Shown one piece after another: positions 49,822 through 58,136 of a stretch of 64,000 nucleotides of DNA. Source of the stretch: Defluviitaleaceae bacterium (GTDB taxonomy: Bacteria; Bacillota; Clostridia; Lachnospirales; WQUN01); NCBI GenBank assembly GCA_009779755.1, contig WRDO01000003.1:1-64000 (forward strand). The letters run 5' to 3'. The position numbers were made by a program, and so were the translations under genes. Each line of letters begins with the position of its first letter. Position 1 is the first letter of the stretch. The notes under the pieces are model-generated. The model was not told where the DNA came from. It did not search any database and saw only the letters and a program-made list of their open reading frames with translations.

Positions 49822-50648
49822 CTACCCGTCACTTTGCACGCGGCGACCATCGCTTCGATATGTTCGGGTGTGGTACCGCAGCAGCCGCCAAGGTGGGTGC
49901 AACCCATCGCGGCGATTTCGGTCATCGTTCGCGCGAAGTCGGCGGGCGTAACGTTATAGTGAGTTTGACCGTCGATTATTACCGGCAAACCCGCATTGGG
50001 TTGGATTAGAATGGGCAAGCGCGTTGCCTTCACCAAATCGGGGAGCAATCCCTTATATATATCCGGGCCGAAGCCGCAGTTCATGCCCAGTGCGTTTACG
50101 CCGAGCCCCTCCAGCAACGCGACCATATCCCCGACGGACGCACCCATGGCGGTGCGCCCTTTTTCGTTGAAGGTCATGGTGGCGAAAACAGGCAGGTTTA
50201 CAGCCTTGGCGGCGTGTACGGCTGCTTCCAGTTCGTGTATGCAATAAAATGTTTCGACAAGAACCATATCCGCGCCGTTTGCCGCACCCGTTTGCGCCGC
50301 TTCGAGGAAAAGGGCGTAAGCCTCATCGCAGGTCATATCGCCGTAGGGTTCGAGCATTTGCCCCAGCGGGCATATGTCCAGCGCGATCCTTACCGTACGG
50401 GTTTCGTTTGCTGTCGCCTCGCGCGCGTGGCGTAGCGCCGACGCGATCAATTCCTCCGCGTCGGGGTATTTATGCGTATATGCGCCGAAAGTATTGGCCG
50501 TGATGATATCCGCGCCCGCGTGAATATATTGGCGGTGTATATCAACGACGGATTCCCCATGGGTCAGGTTTAACCGTACGGGGTCACCCGTCAGCCCCTG
50601 CTTGTGCAACAGCGTCCCCATTCCGCCGTCGAAGAATAATTTTTCCAT
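49818..50648 (-). CDS. Homocysteine S-methyltransferase family protein
   Basis: A 276-residue TIM barrel. FFDGGMGTLL at the N-terminus, ITANTFGAY, the zinc-ligand segments GMNCGFGP (about residue 197) and GGCCGTTPEHI (about 257) are intact. It matches the stand-alone MetH-N/BHMT family, transferring a methyl group to homocysteine or a related thiol. The methyl donor is not predictable. It is the first gene of the yqeG-pilin-efp minus-strand series. Confidence 0.9.
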   Translation of the reverse strand: MEKLFFDGGMGTLLHKQGLTGDPVRLNLTHGESVVDIHRQYIHAGADIITANTFGAYTHKYPDAEELIASALRHAREATANETRTVRIALDICPLGQMLEPYGDMTCDEAYALFLEAAQTGAANGADMVLVETFYCIHELEAAVHAAKAVNLPVFATMTFNEKGRTAMGASVGDMVALLEGLGVNALGMNCGFGPDIYKGLLPDLVKATRLPILIQPNAGLPVIIDGQTHYNVTPADFARTMTEIAAMGCTHLGGCCGTTPEHIEAMVAACKVTGR

Positions 50649-50726
50649 ATATCCCCCAAAACAAATTTGTATAAATACAGTATAAACGATACACGCGGAT
50701 ACTACAAAGGCCCCTTTTTATAGGCT

Positions 50727-50924
50727 TCACCGTTTTTCCTTAAGCAGATAATCGATGCTGCACCCGCCGAAAAGGCGTGACAACGCACGTAAACCTTCCG
50801 CGGGGATGGCCCGTCGGCGGTTGATCCAATCGTTAAGCTCACCGGGAAGGATGGAAAGCTCCCTCGCTAATTCGGCTTTGCTCATGTAACGCCGTATGCG
50901 CTCTACCTCGATGTTTATAAACAT
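50727..50924 (-). CDS. Small XRE/HTH DNA-binding protein
   Basis: A 65-residue protein that is nearly all one helix-turn-helix domain: MSKAELARELSILPGELNDW, then RRRAIPAEGLRALSRLFGG, ending DYLLKEKR. It is likely an autoregulator. GGAGG lies 11 bases before the ATG. The upstream 70 bases hold two palindromes overlapping a TTGACA. Confidence 0.75.
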   Translation of the reverse strand: MFINIEVERIRRYMSKAELARELSILPGELNDWINRRRAIPAEGLRALSRLFGGCSIDYLLKEKR

Positions 50925-50948
50925 ATGTTCGCGTACCTCCTTGACTGA

Positions 50949-50998
50949 CTGTATGTTCGATGGGAGGCTATTTTTACATACAGGACACTATGTGTCAA
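50949..50998 (-). promoter_or_regulatory. Promoter and operator-like palindromes of the HTH gene
   Basis: On the minus strand TTGACA is at 50998-50993, with a weak -10 about 17 bases on. GACAC-TAT-GTGTC (50984-50996) overlaps the -35. CTGTATGT (50949-50956) and ACATACAG (50976-50983) form a second inverted repeat spanning the -10. The layout suggests autorepression. Confidence 0.5.
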
Positions 50999-51023
50999 GC
51001 GTAAACGGCGCGAACGGTCAGAA

Positions 51024-51380
51024 CTAAAAAGCGTTTACGATATGTTCGATATGTACGGAGCCTTGGGTGTTCAAAACTTCAATCACGTCAAAGCGCACGT
51101 CGCGGTCGGTTAGGTTTTTTCGCATTATGTAATGCTGCGCCGTCCGTATTATACGGGATTGCTTAAGGGCGTTGACCGCTTCACGCGGGTGGCCGTAGCG
51201 TAAGCCGTTACGGGACTTTACCTCGATAAAAACGGTGTACGTGCCGTCACGGGCGATCAAATCGATTTCGCCCGTTTTGATACGGTAGTTGCGCTCGAGG
51301 ATGCGGTAACCCCTTTCGCACAAAAAAACCTCGGCTGCATTTTGCCCGTCCATCCCGACGGCATGTTTATTGGGCGGCAT
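51024..51380 (-). CDS. YraN/UPF0102 nuclease-like protein
   Basis: A 118-residue PD-(D/E)xK-fold protein. The core is GYRILERNYRIKTGEIDLIARDG and VFIEVKSRNGLRYG, with the Glu-Ile-Asp and Glu-Val-Lys catalytic-type residues. The family is widespread and its biological role unknown. The start overlaps the ylqH-like stop by 14 bases. It is the last gene of the rnhB-ylqG-ylqH-yraN series. Confidence 0.92.
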   Translation of the reverse strand: MPPNKHAVGMDGQNAAEVFLCERGYRILERNYRIKTGEIDLIARDGTYTVFIEVKSRNGLRYGHPREAVNALKQSRIIRTAQHYIMRKNLTDRDVRFDVIEVLNTQGSVHIEHIVNAF

Positions 51381-51672
51381 GGGATCTTAAGGTTTCCTTT
51401 TTATCCAAGTCACTGATGAAGATGAGTACTTGCGCCACCACTTCGTATAATTCCGGCGGGATGTTCGCACCCAAGTCGATTCGGGTTAGCTCTTCGGCCA
51501 GCGCGGCGTCCTTGTGAACGGGGACGTCGGCCATCCTTGCGTTTTCCATGATACGTTCGGCTACGAGCCCCGCACCCTTGGCCACGATCTTCGGCGCGAC
51601 ATCCTCGGGGTTGTATTTTACGGCTACGGCCTTTGCACGGAGGTTATGCAGGTGGGGTTGCAAATCTTTCAT
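51367..51672 (-). CDS. ylqH: FlhB C-terminal-like protein (YlqH family)
   Basis: A 101-residue protein resembling the cytoplasmic autocleavage domain of FlhB without membrane parts: AVAVKYNPEDVAPKIVAKG, VPVHKDAALAEELTRID, and IPPELYEVVAQVLIFI. The NPTH cleavage motif is absent (KYNPED instead). Its position after rnhB and ylqG matches B. subtilis. Role is unknown. Confidence 0.85.
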   Translation of the reverse strand: MKDLQPHLHNLRAKAVAVKYNPEDVAPKIVAKGAGLVAERIMENARMADVPVHKDAALAEELTRIDLGANIPPELYEVVAQVLIFISDLDKKETLRSHAAQ

Positions 51673-51695
51673 GTTGTTTTCCTTTCCCGTAAACG

Positions 51696-52475
51696 TTATA
51701 CGCGTATATCGAGGTTAAACCGTTGGGGCGCGGCATTGGTGATGGGCGGCGGAGAGAGCAGGGTAAAGGGTTCGGAAATAAACGCGTTCTTTTCACTTTT
51801 TATGTTCGTACTCCTTTTCAGCAAGGGAAGGGACGCAAACAAATCCAAGGTTTGCGGACGGTCACATAAAACGGAAACCTTGATGGGATGCCCGATCGCT
51901 TGCCTTACCGTTACCTCAATGCGCCCGAGGGATACGGTATTGCGGGTGACCACGACGACGGTTTCCGCGGCGTCCTTAAATACGTGGATTTCCGTCGTGG
52001 GCAGGACTCGGTAATATATCCGTCGATTGGACGAACGTGAAAGGGCGGCAAGGATTTCATTGATCTCTTGCGGGGAAGCGGTGAGGAGCGCGAGCGGGTC
52101 GTACATGAGGCGATGCAGCGCGAGGTTTTGTAAGGTAGCCGCTTCCACGGGGATGCCTGCGGTCAGTATGGCGCGCCCGAACGCGAAGTTTTCGGGTGAA
52201 TGGGTTAACCCCGCGTGGTGCAGGGCTTCGCGCAGCATGTTATCCTGCTTGATTTGCGGCGCGAGTTTAACCATTTCCAATACGATGCGGCCTTCGTTAT
52301 CGTTTTCGCGCACCAAAAAGCCGCTTTCCTCGCCGATGCGCGCGTCGGGCAGGATCATGGAACGGGCGGTATATTCCGTACCGTCGTCGAAGCGTATCGT
52401 AACGCTCCCTTGGCGGATGTCGGTTATCTTAGCGCGGAATGATTCGCCCGGTTGCAATTCAAGGAAGCTCCGCAT
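51696..52475 (-). CDS. YlqG-like hypothetical protein
   Basis: A 259-residue protein: an N-terminal small beta-barrel-like segment (SFRAKITDIRQGSVTIRFDD), a helical middle, and a C-terminal beta-rich part (VSLGRIEVTVRQAIGHPIKV). The C-terminal pattern recalls flagellar hook-length control (FliK) domains, but I cannot confirm it. Assignment to YlqG rests on its place between rnhB and ylqH. ATG 52475 is preferred to TTG 52487. It overlaps rnhB by 17 bases. Confidence 0.6.
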   Translation of the reverse strand: MRSFLELQPGESFRAKITDIRQGSVTIRFDDGTEYTARSMILPDARIGEESGFLVRENDNEGRIVLEMVKLAPQIKQDNMLREALHHAGLTHSPENFAFGRAILTAGIPVEAATLQNLALHRLMYDPLALLTASPQEINEILAALSRSSNRRIYYRVLPTTEIHVFKDAAETVVVVTRNTVSLGRIEVTVRQAIGHPIKVSVLCDRPQTLDLFASLPLLKRSTNIKSEKNAFISEPFTLLSPPPITNAAPQRFNLDIRV

Positions 52476-53094
52476 CTTTGTTCCCAACCCCCTTAAACGT
52501 TATCCGATGCGCGGGACACGGCCCATATTCCGCCAATGCCCGAAAATGCGCCGCCGTAGGATAACCCTTATGCTCGGCAAAGCCGTATTGCGGGTATAAA
52601 AGGTGCAAATCCCGCATGATAGTATCCCGCGTTTCCTTGGCGAGTATACTTGCGGCGGCGATAAGATGGCAATGGCTGTCGCCTTTTACGATGCTTTCCG
52701 TCGGGCAGGGTAAACGGGGCGACCGATTCCCGTCCACGAGTATATACCGCAAAGGTTCGCCGAGGAAGGACTGCGCGGCGATCACCGCTTCCTCCATGGC
52801 TTTCATGGCGGCTTGCAGGATATTGATGCGGTCGATCTCTTGCGGTTCAACCAAACCGAATCCGTACGCCAACGCAGAGGATTTAATTACAGCGGCCAAC
52901 TCCGTGCGCCGTGCGGGGTTTATTTTCTTTGAATCGTACACCCCTTCGATGATACATCCCGGCGGGAGTACGACGGCGCACGCCACGACAGGCCCTGCGA
53001 GCGGTCCGCGCCCGGCTTCATCCACACCCGCGAACGGCCAAATACCTTGGGTATATAATTCCGCTTCGCGGGTATTCGGCGCGGTTTTAATCAC
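52459..53094 (-). CDS. rnhB: Ribonuclease HII
   Basis: A 211-residue RNase HII. The catalytic GVDEAGRGPLAGPVV (about residues 23-37, DE pair), YDSKKINPARR, and the ILVDGNRSPRL aspartate strand are intact. HKGYPTAAHFRALAEYGPCP is the usual C-terminal block. It removes ribonucleotides from DNA. The start codon is GTG and overlaps the upstream SpoIIM-like gene by 8 bases. Confidence 0.96.
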   Translation of the reverse strand: MIKTAPNTREAELYTQGIWPFAGVDEAGRGPLAGPVVACAVVLPPGCIIEGVYDSKKINPARRTELAAVIKSSALAYGFGLVEPQEIDRINILQAAMKAMEEAVIAAQSFLGEPLRYILVDGNRSPRLPCPTESIVKGDSHCHLIAAASILAKETRDTIMRDLHLLYPQYGFAEHKGYPTAAHFRALAEYGPCPAHRITFKGVGNKDAELP

Positions 53095-54013
53095 TGCGTT
53101 TCCAAAACCAGACCGCCAGCCCCACCCCGGTCAACCCCGCAAACAGCAATTTATATCCCGGCGAAACGCCGCCCAATGGGGTGAAGAAACCCTCGATCAA
53201 AGCAGCGGCGATCAATAAAAGCGCGATCCCCGGTATCAGCGCCACCGCTTTCCTCGTATGCAATACCAACGAATGCTTGCGGCTGAGCGTACCGGGCAGC
53301 AGCATCCCCTTTGCGATCATCAATCCCGCGCCGCCGCTCAGGAAAATCGCGGCAAGCTCCACCACACCGTGCGGCAGCACCAACGAATACGCCATCATCA
53401 TATCCGCGCCCGCCCGATGGAAGAGGCCGAACAGCGCACCGACGATCAAGCCGTTGTAAATCAATACATATAGGGTGCCGATCCCCGCAGTAATGCCCCA
53501 AACGAACGCGTTGATCGCCACGGTCGTATTGTTCGTGACGAAAAACGCGCTCATGAACGTACCGTCCCAATGTTCGGGCGGGCCGAGGTTGGCTACGGTT
53601 GCCTCGGGGTCACCGAAGGGTGTCGGCCACATCTCGCCGTAAAAGGCCGCAAAAAAAAGGCCCGCGAAAAATAAAACCGTCGCCAAGCCGCTGTATCGCC
53701 ATGTTTCGCGCACCGCCCGCGGGAAGCCGCGTGTTATGTAGCGCCGTATATCCGAAATCGCGCCCGTTTCCCGTACGTGGAAATAATTGTGCGAAACACC
53801 CACCAAGCGATTCAAATACGCCCGTGTTTGTCCCTGCGGGAAGTGTGTCGTCGCATAAGCCATGTGGTAGCTCGCCAAGCGATAAAGCCGCGCGAACTCG
53901 CGCACCTCGGTCGCAGATAACTTACCGATGCCGCCGCACAACAAACGGGCGTTGACGGCTTCCAGCGTCTTCCAACGTTCCTCATGCCGCGATATGAAAC
54001 GCGCCTCGGTCAT
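53087..54013 (-). CDS. SpoIIM-family (DUF95) membrane protein
   Basis: A 308-residue protein with a soluble helical N-terminal part (residues 1-95) and about five membrane helices (first at about 108-127, FVTNNTTVAINAFVWGI in the conserved middle, then GLIVGALFG and PHGVVELAAIFLSGG). The NNxxVA...F and PHGxxE motifs define the SpoIIM superfamily. True SpoIIM is about 200 residues and acts in engulfment; this longer type is a general relative whose role is unknown. The start overlaps the DUF5711 stop. Confidence 0.85.
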   Translation of the reverse strand: MTEARFISRHEERWKTLEAVNARLLCGGIGKLSATEVREFARLYRLASYHMAYATTHFPQGQTRAYLNRLVGVSHNYFHVRETGAISDIRRYITRGFPRAVRETWRYSGLATVLFFAGLFFAAFYGEMWPTPFGDPEATVANLGPPEHWDGTFMSAFFVTNNTTVAINAFVWGITAGIGTLYVLIYNGLIVGALFGLFHRAGADMMMAYSLVLPHGVVELAAIFLSGGAGLMIAKGMLLPGTLSRKHSLVLHTRKAVALIPGIALLLIAAALIEGFFTPLGGVSPGYKLLFAGLTGVGLAVWFWKRSD

Positions 54014-55239
54014 TGCCCTTGTATACCGAAGAAGTCGCCGGCTTCACCGTCGCGGTTGCGCCGACGGTGCCAAACGTCCGCGCGGTTCGCCCCGGCGATC
54101 AAAACGGTTTCTGCGTTTTCCAAGAATAGGAACGCTTGCGTATCCTGAAGGGCGATAAATTCCCATTCACGGGTGCCTTGCAAGTTAACCGCGTGGAAAT
54201 TGCGGTTCGAACCCACGATAACCATACCGTGCCCCATGGAAAGATGCGTGACGCGCCGCTCCGCATGGTAGGCCCCCGTTTGCCTCCCGGAAGCGTCGAA
54301 GATATGCACCGTATTCGGTTCCTCGGCTTCGGCCCTGTTTAGGAACGCGGGTTCCACACCGCCCAACGCGACGGCGAAGCGGCCTTCCTTATCGAAGGCG
54401 ATTTGGTCGATCCGGTTGTACAGGGGAATCTCCGCGGTTTTTGCCATGGTTCTGTCGTTGCGCGTATAGATGACAATCTGCGCGTCGGTGATGACCACCA
54501 AGCGGTTGTCCGTTGTTTTCCGTATAAGTAATATCAATTGATCCTCGAAAGAATCCTGGAAGAATATACCGTCCGTACCCCATGCATCGGTGACGGAGGT
54601 ATAACTCATTTGGATTTTGGATCGCAAGTGGTTGTTATAATCGAGCAGCGCTATGGCAATGAAACGGCCATCGTCGGATACCTCCGCCATCATGGGGATG
54701 ATATTGGGGTGGTTTGATTCATAGAAGGTGTTGCTGTACATGGGTCTAACCGTACTGTTGCGATGGAATACGTTTACCGAATAACCGTCGCCCAATTGCA
54801 GGATTACCGACAGGAAGCCATTGTCGTTAACCGAAAAGGTATGGATGGGATGGTCGAATGTTTCGGTCATGATACGGCCGCTCGGGTCGAACAGGTATAT
54901 TGCCCGCCCGCGCTCCCCTTCTGTAACGGCGGCGAACTCCCCGCGCCCGCGCATGATGGGCCGCCTCAGGTTAAGCGTGTAATGTAAGCGGCTTTCCCCC
55001 GTGGCGGACGCGATATAACGTACGCCGTCACGCGTCGCGATATAAAAAAACGGGCCTTCATGCCCGTGGAACGTCGGTGCCGCATCCATCGCGTACGAAA
55101 TACCGCGTCCGGTGTTAATCCAGCGCATTTCCCCGCCGCGCCCCAATATACCGGTCACGTTAAACGCGATATGCAATACCCCCGCCGTTATGAAAATGAC
55201 GAGGGCGATCAGGACCTTCGCGGTGGCGGACAATTTCAC
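54010..55239 (-). CDS. DUF5711-like membrane-anchored beta-propeller protein
   Basis: A 409-residue protein with one N-terminal membrane helix (VLIALVIFITAGVLHIAF, about residues 9-26). A long extracytoplasmic domain of repeated beta strands (FYIATRDG, IYLFDPSGR, VHIFDASGR, HAVNLQGTREWEF) suggests a propeller, as in DUF5711. No enzymatic residues are evident. The start is GTG in a GTGA overlap with nadE, and the stop overlaps the SpoIIM-like start, so all are translationally coupled. Confidence 0.75.
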   Translation of the reverse strand: MKLSATAKVLIALVIFITAGVLHIAFNVTGILGRGGEMRWINTGRGISYAMDAAPTFHGHEGPFFYIATRDGVRYIASATGESRLHYTLNLRRPIMRGRGEFAAVTEGERGRAIYLFDPSGRIMTETFDHPIHTFSVNDNGFLSVILQLGDGYSVNVFHRNSTVRPMYSNTFYESNHPNIIPMMAEVSDDGRFIAIALLDYNNHLRSKIQMSYTSVTDAWGTDGIFFQDSFEDQLILLIRKTTDNRLVVITDAQIVIYTRNDRTMAKTAEIPLYNRIDQIAFDKEGRFAVALGGVEPAFLNRAEAEEPNTVHIFDASGRQTGAYHAERRVTHLSMGHGMVIVGSNRNFHAVNLQGTREWEFIALQDTQAFLFLENAETVLIAGANRADVWHRRRNRDGEAGDFFGIQGQ

Positions 55240-55964
55240 CGCGGATCACCGTACAGGACGGGCGGCGTGCGCTTATGCGCGCCGGCGGCGTGGTAACGTT
55301 CGATGACGGCCTTATCGTTTTCATCCGTATGGCCCGTGGTAAGGTACGTATCCAAAGAACGGTACGTAACCCCCATTTCGTTTTCATCGGTTTGCCCTTC
55401 AAACAATCCCGCGGAGGGGGCTTTGTTTATAATGGATTGGGGTGCCTGTAAATGTCTGAGGAAATCAAGGACCTCGGTAGCGGTCAGGTCGGCGATGGGG
55501 TTAAAATCGTACGCGCCGTCGCCCCATTTCGTAAAGTAACCCATATAACGCTCGCTGCGGTTACCCGTGCCCGCGACGAGGCGGCTTTCCGAGTTGGCTA
55601 CGGCGTACAGGGCCGTCATACGTAAGCGGGGAGCGATATTGATATAGGAGAAATCGGATATCTCTATATCCAAGCCCCGCACCATCGCGTCACGTACGGG
55701 TTGCAAGTCGATGACGCGATGGGGGATGCCGTATTGTTTGCCCAGTAATAAAGCATCTTCACGGTCATCGGCGTAATTGCGCTTTACCCCGCAAGGAAGG
55801 ATAAGCCCCAGCGTATTGTCGCAGGCCATTTTGCACAATATCCCTACCAAAGCCGCGTCCTTGCCGCCCGAATCGGCGAACACGATGCCGTTTACCTTTG
55901 TATCGGCGACGAGCCGTCGGATAAAAGCCACCCGATCGGCGGTTTCCCGCGTGTAATCCCTCAC
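55236..55964 (-). CDS. nadE: NAD synthetase (ammonia-dependent type)
   Basis: A 242-residue N-type ATP pyrophosphatase. The PP loop is FADSGGKDAALVG (about residues 29-41; usual SGGxDS, here SGGKDA). LVAGTGNRSERYMGYFTKWGDGA and DFNPIADLTATEV are diagnostic for NadE. It converts deamido-NAD to NAD. GTG 55964 has GGGGAGA 8 bases upstream; the frame to 56057 runs inside the preceding gene. The Ser-to-Ala change after KD is worth noting. Confidence 0.88.
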   Translation of the reverse strand: MRDYTRETADRVAFIRRLVADTKVNGIVFADSGGKDAALVGILCKMACDNTLGLILPCGVKRNYADDREDALLLGKQYGIPHRVIDLQPVRDAMVRGLDIEISDFSYINIAPRLRMTALYAVANSESRLVAGTGNRSERYMGYFTKWGDGAYDFNPIADLTATEVLDFLRHLQAPQSIINKAPSAGLFEGQTDENEMGVTYRSLDTYLTTGHTDENDKAVIERYHAAGAHKRTPPVLYGDPR

Positions 55965-56368
55965 GCCGCGTTTCTCCCCGCTACTTTTCTGATTACCTGT
56001 ATCGTTTCGATGCAATGCATTTCCTGCGCGATTACGCTCCCGTCCGTTACCAAGCACATGATATCGTTGCGGTTCGCCCCAAGGAATTCTCCCTCGATGG
56101 CGGCTTGTTTGTCCGTGATGATGCGCAGGATCGTGCCGCGTTCGAAGGTCGCGCCGTTAAATTGCAAGTACTCTATGGGGAAAAGGCGGGTGCATCTTTT
56201 ACGGACTTCCTCCGCGCGGGCGGGGTCGAATCGGATATGCCTTGTACGCGCCAGCATTATACGGAAAACCCGACCCAGCAAACGTACGGCAAGGAGTATG
56301 GCCAACGCCATAAGCGCGGCGTTTAAAAGATCGGTTGACGTCAGGGGGATTTGGGATAAAAAAGCCAT
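55961..56368 (-). CDS. Hypothetical membrane-anchored protein
   Basis: A 135-residue protein with one hydrophobic N-terminal segment (LLNAALMALAILLAVRLLGRVF, in part) followed by a basic cytoplasmic region and a compact domain (FERGTILRIITDKQAAIEGEF, in part, and VTDGSVIAQEMHCIETIQVI). No family is recognised. GGAGG lies 7 bases before the ATG. The stop overlaps the nadE start (GTGA), so it is the coupled first gene of the nadE series. Confidence 0.7.
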   Translation of the reverse strand: MAFLSQIPLTSTDLLNAALMALAILLAVRLLGRVFRIMLARTRHIRFDPARAEEVRKRCTRLFPIEYLQFNGATFERGTILRIITDKQAAIEGEFLGANRNDIMCLVTDGSVIAQEMHCIETIQVIRKVAGRNAA

Positions 56369-56393
56369 GGAATGCCTCCTGTGGGGATGAAAA

Positions 56394-58121
56394 TCACGCG
56401 TACAGGTTAATCTCCGTCATGTGCGCGTACAAGCCGCCGCGGCTTAACAACTCCTCGTGCGTGCCGATGTCCTCGATGCGGCCTTCGTTAAGCACGATGA
56501 TCTTGTCTGCTTTTTTTATCGTGGACAGCCGATGCGCGATGATGACCGTCGTGCGGTTTTCCATCACTTCGTCCATCGCATCGCGGATCTTCTTTTCGGT
56601 TTCCACGTCCACGGCGGCAGTAGCTTCGTCAAGGATGAGAATCGGGCGGTCACGCAGGACCGCGCGCGCAATCGAAACGCGTTGCTTTTGCCCGCCGGAA
56701 AGGCGCATCCCGCGTTCACCCACCATTGTAGCATAGCCTTCTTTTAATTGGGAAATAAAATCATCCGCACGGGCCAAGCGGGACGCGTCGATGATTTCCC
56801 TTTCGTCCGCACCCGGTGCGCCGTAGCCGATGTTCTCCTCCAACGTGTCGTTAAAAAGGAAAACGTCTTGGATCACGTTCGACATGTTGTGGCGCAAGCT
56901 CTTTAGCGAAACGTCGCGCAGGTCGTATCCGTCCAAAGTGATCGAACCCTCAACGGGATCGTAAAAGCGGTTAAGGAGGTTAACGAACGTCGTCTTACCC
57001 ACGCCCGTAGGGCCGACCAGCGCCACACGTTCACCGGGTTTAATTTCCACGTTTATGTCGATAAGGACATCCTGTTCCTCAATGTAATGGAACGAAACGT
57101 TGTTGAATACGATATGCCCCCGCACGTTTTTAAGCTCGTGGGGGGTTTCCTTTTCCTTCACGTCGATTTCGGCGTCCAATATCTCAAACACACGTTCCGC
57201 GCCGGCGATGGCGGTTTGCAAATCCTCGTTGGTACGCGCGAGTGCCGTCACCGGACCGAAGAACATACCGAGGTACAGCAAAAAGGCCACGATATCCTCC
57301 ACGGGCATACGCCCCTGCCAAGCCATGTAACCGCCATACGCGATCACGATCACGTTGCCGATATGGGAAAAATACTGCACCGTGCTGCCGTACGCCGCGC
57401 TCAATTGTACCGCGCGCAGGATGGCGTTGGCGTGGCCCTTGGCGCTGGTTTCGATTTTATCGAGCTCGCGTGTGTGCTGGTTAAACACTTGTATTTCCTT
57501 CATGCCGGAGATATTGTCCTGTAGGTTGGCGTTAAGGTCGCCCAAGAGCTGCTGCGCCTTACGGAAAATGGGGAGGATTTTCTTAGCGAATATAATCGAA
57601 AGGACGACCAGTAAAGGCATGGTGATCAAACTCAACGCCGCGAGCACCGGGTTGATAATAAACAAAATCGCCGCGACGCCCAGCAGGATAACGATGTTTA
57701 CGATGATGTCGGGTACGGCGTGGGCGATAAGCACCTCAACGTGGTTGGTGTCGTTGACGATGCGTGACATGATCTGCCCGGTTTGTTTGTCGTGGTAATA
57801 CCGCATGGAAAGATGCTGCAAGCGGTCATACACGCGGGCACGCAATTCGGCGACGAACTTCCAAGCCGCATAATGGGAGAAATACGAACGCACATATGAA
57901 AACCCACCCTGCGCCAAATATACCACCGCCAATAACAAACCCAGCGGTAAAGCCAAATCGGCCAGCTCGGGATCGGCGTTGATGGCCATACCCGTAAGCC
58001 TGCGCACCACCAGCGGCGCGTACAGCTGGGCGGCGGTACCCCCCACGATGCCCAACAGCGTAACGACCAGATACACCCAATACTTACGGGCGGATTTTAC
58101 AAGGGTGATGAGAAGTTTCAT
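56394..58121 (-). CDS. ABC exporter, fused permease-ATPase
   Basis: A 575-residue type IV ABC half-transporter. Six membrane helices lie in residues about 15-300. The nucleotide-binding domain has Walker A VGPTGVGKTT, signature LSGGQKQRVSIARA, Walker B PILILDEATAAVD and H-loop IIAHRLST. It resembles lipid or multidrug exporters (MsbA/YfiB-like); substrate cannot be told. AAGGAG lies 8 bases before ATG 58121. It probably works as a homodimer, as no partner gene is adjacent. Confidence 0.95.
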   Translation of the reverse strand: MKLLITLVKSARKYWVYLVVTLLGIVGGTAAQLYAPLVVRRLTGMAINADPELADLALPLGLLLAVVYLAQGGFSYVRSYFSHYAAWKFVAELRARVYDRLQHLSMRYYHDKQTGQIMSRIVNDTNHVEVLIAHAVPDIIVNIVILLGVAAILFIINPVLAALSLITMPLLVVLSIIFAKKILPIFRKAQQLLGDLNANLQDNISGMKEIQVFNQHTRELDKIETSAKGHANAILRAVQLSAAYGSTVQYFSHIGNVIVIAYGGYMAWQGRMPVEDIVAFLLYLGMFFGPVTALARTNEDLQTAIAGAERVFEILDAEIDVKEKETPHELKNVRGHIVFNNVSFHYIEEQDVLIDINVEIKPGERVALVGPTGVGKTTFVNLLNRFYDPVEGSITLDGYDLRDVSLKSLRHNMSNVIQDVFLFNDTLEENIGYGAPGADEREIIDASRLARADDFISQLKEGYATMVGERGMRLSGGQKQRVSIARAVLRDRPILILDEATAAVDVETEKKIRDAMDEVMENRTTVIIAHRLSTIKKADKIIVLNEGRIEDIGTHEELLSRGGLYAHMTEINLYA

Positions 58122-58136
58122 ATGTAACACTCCTTA

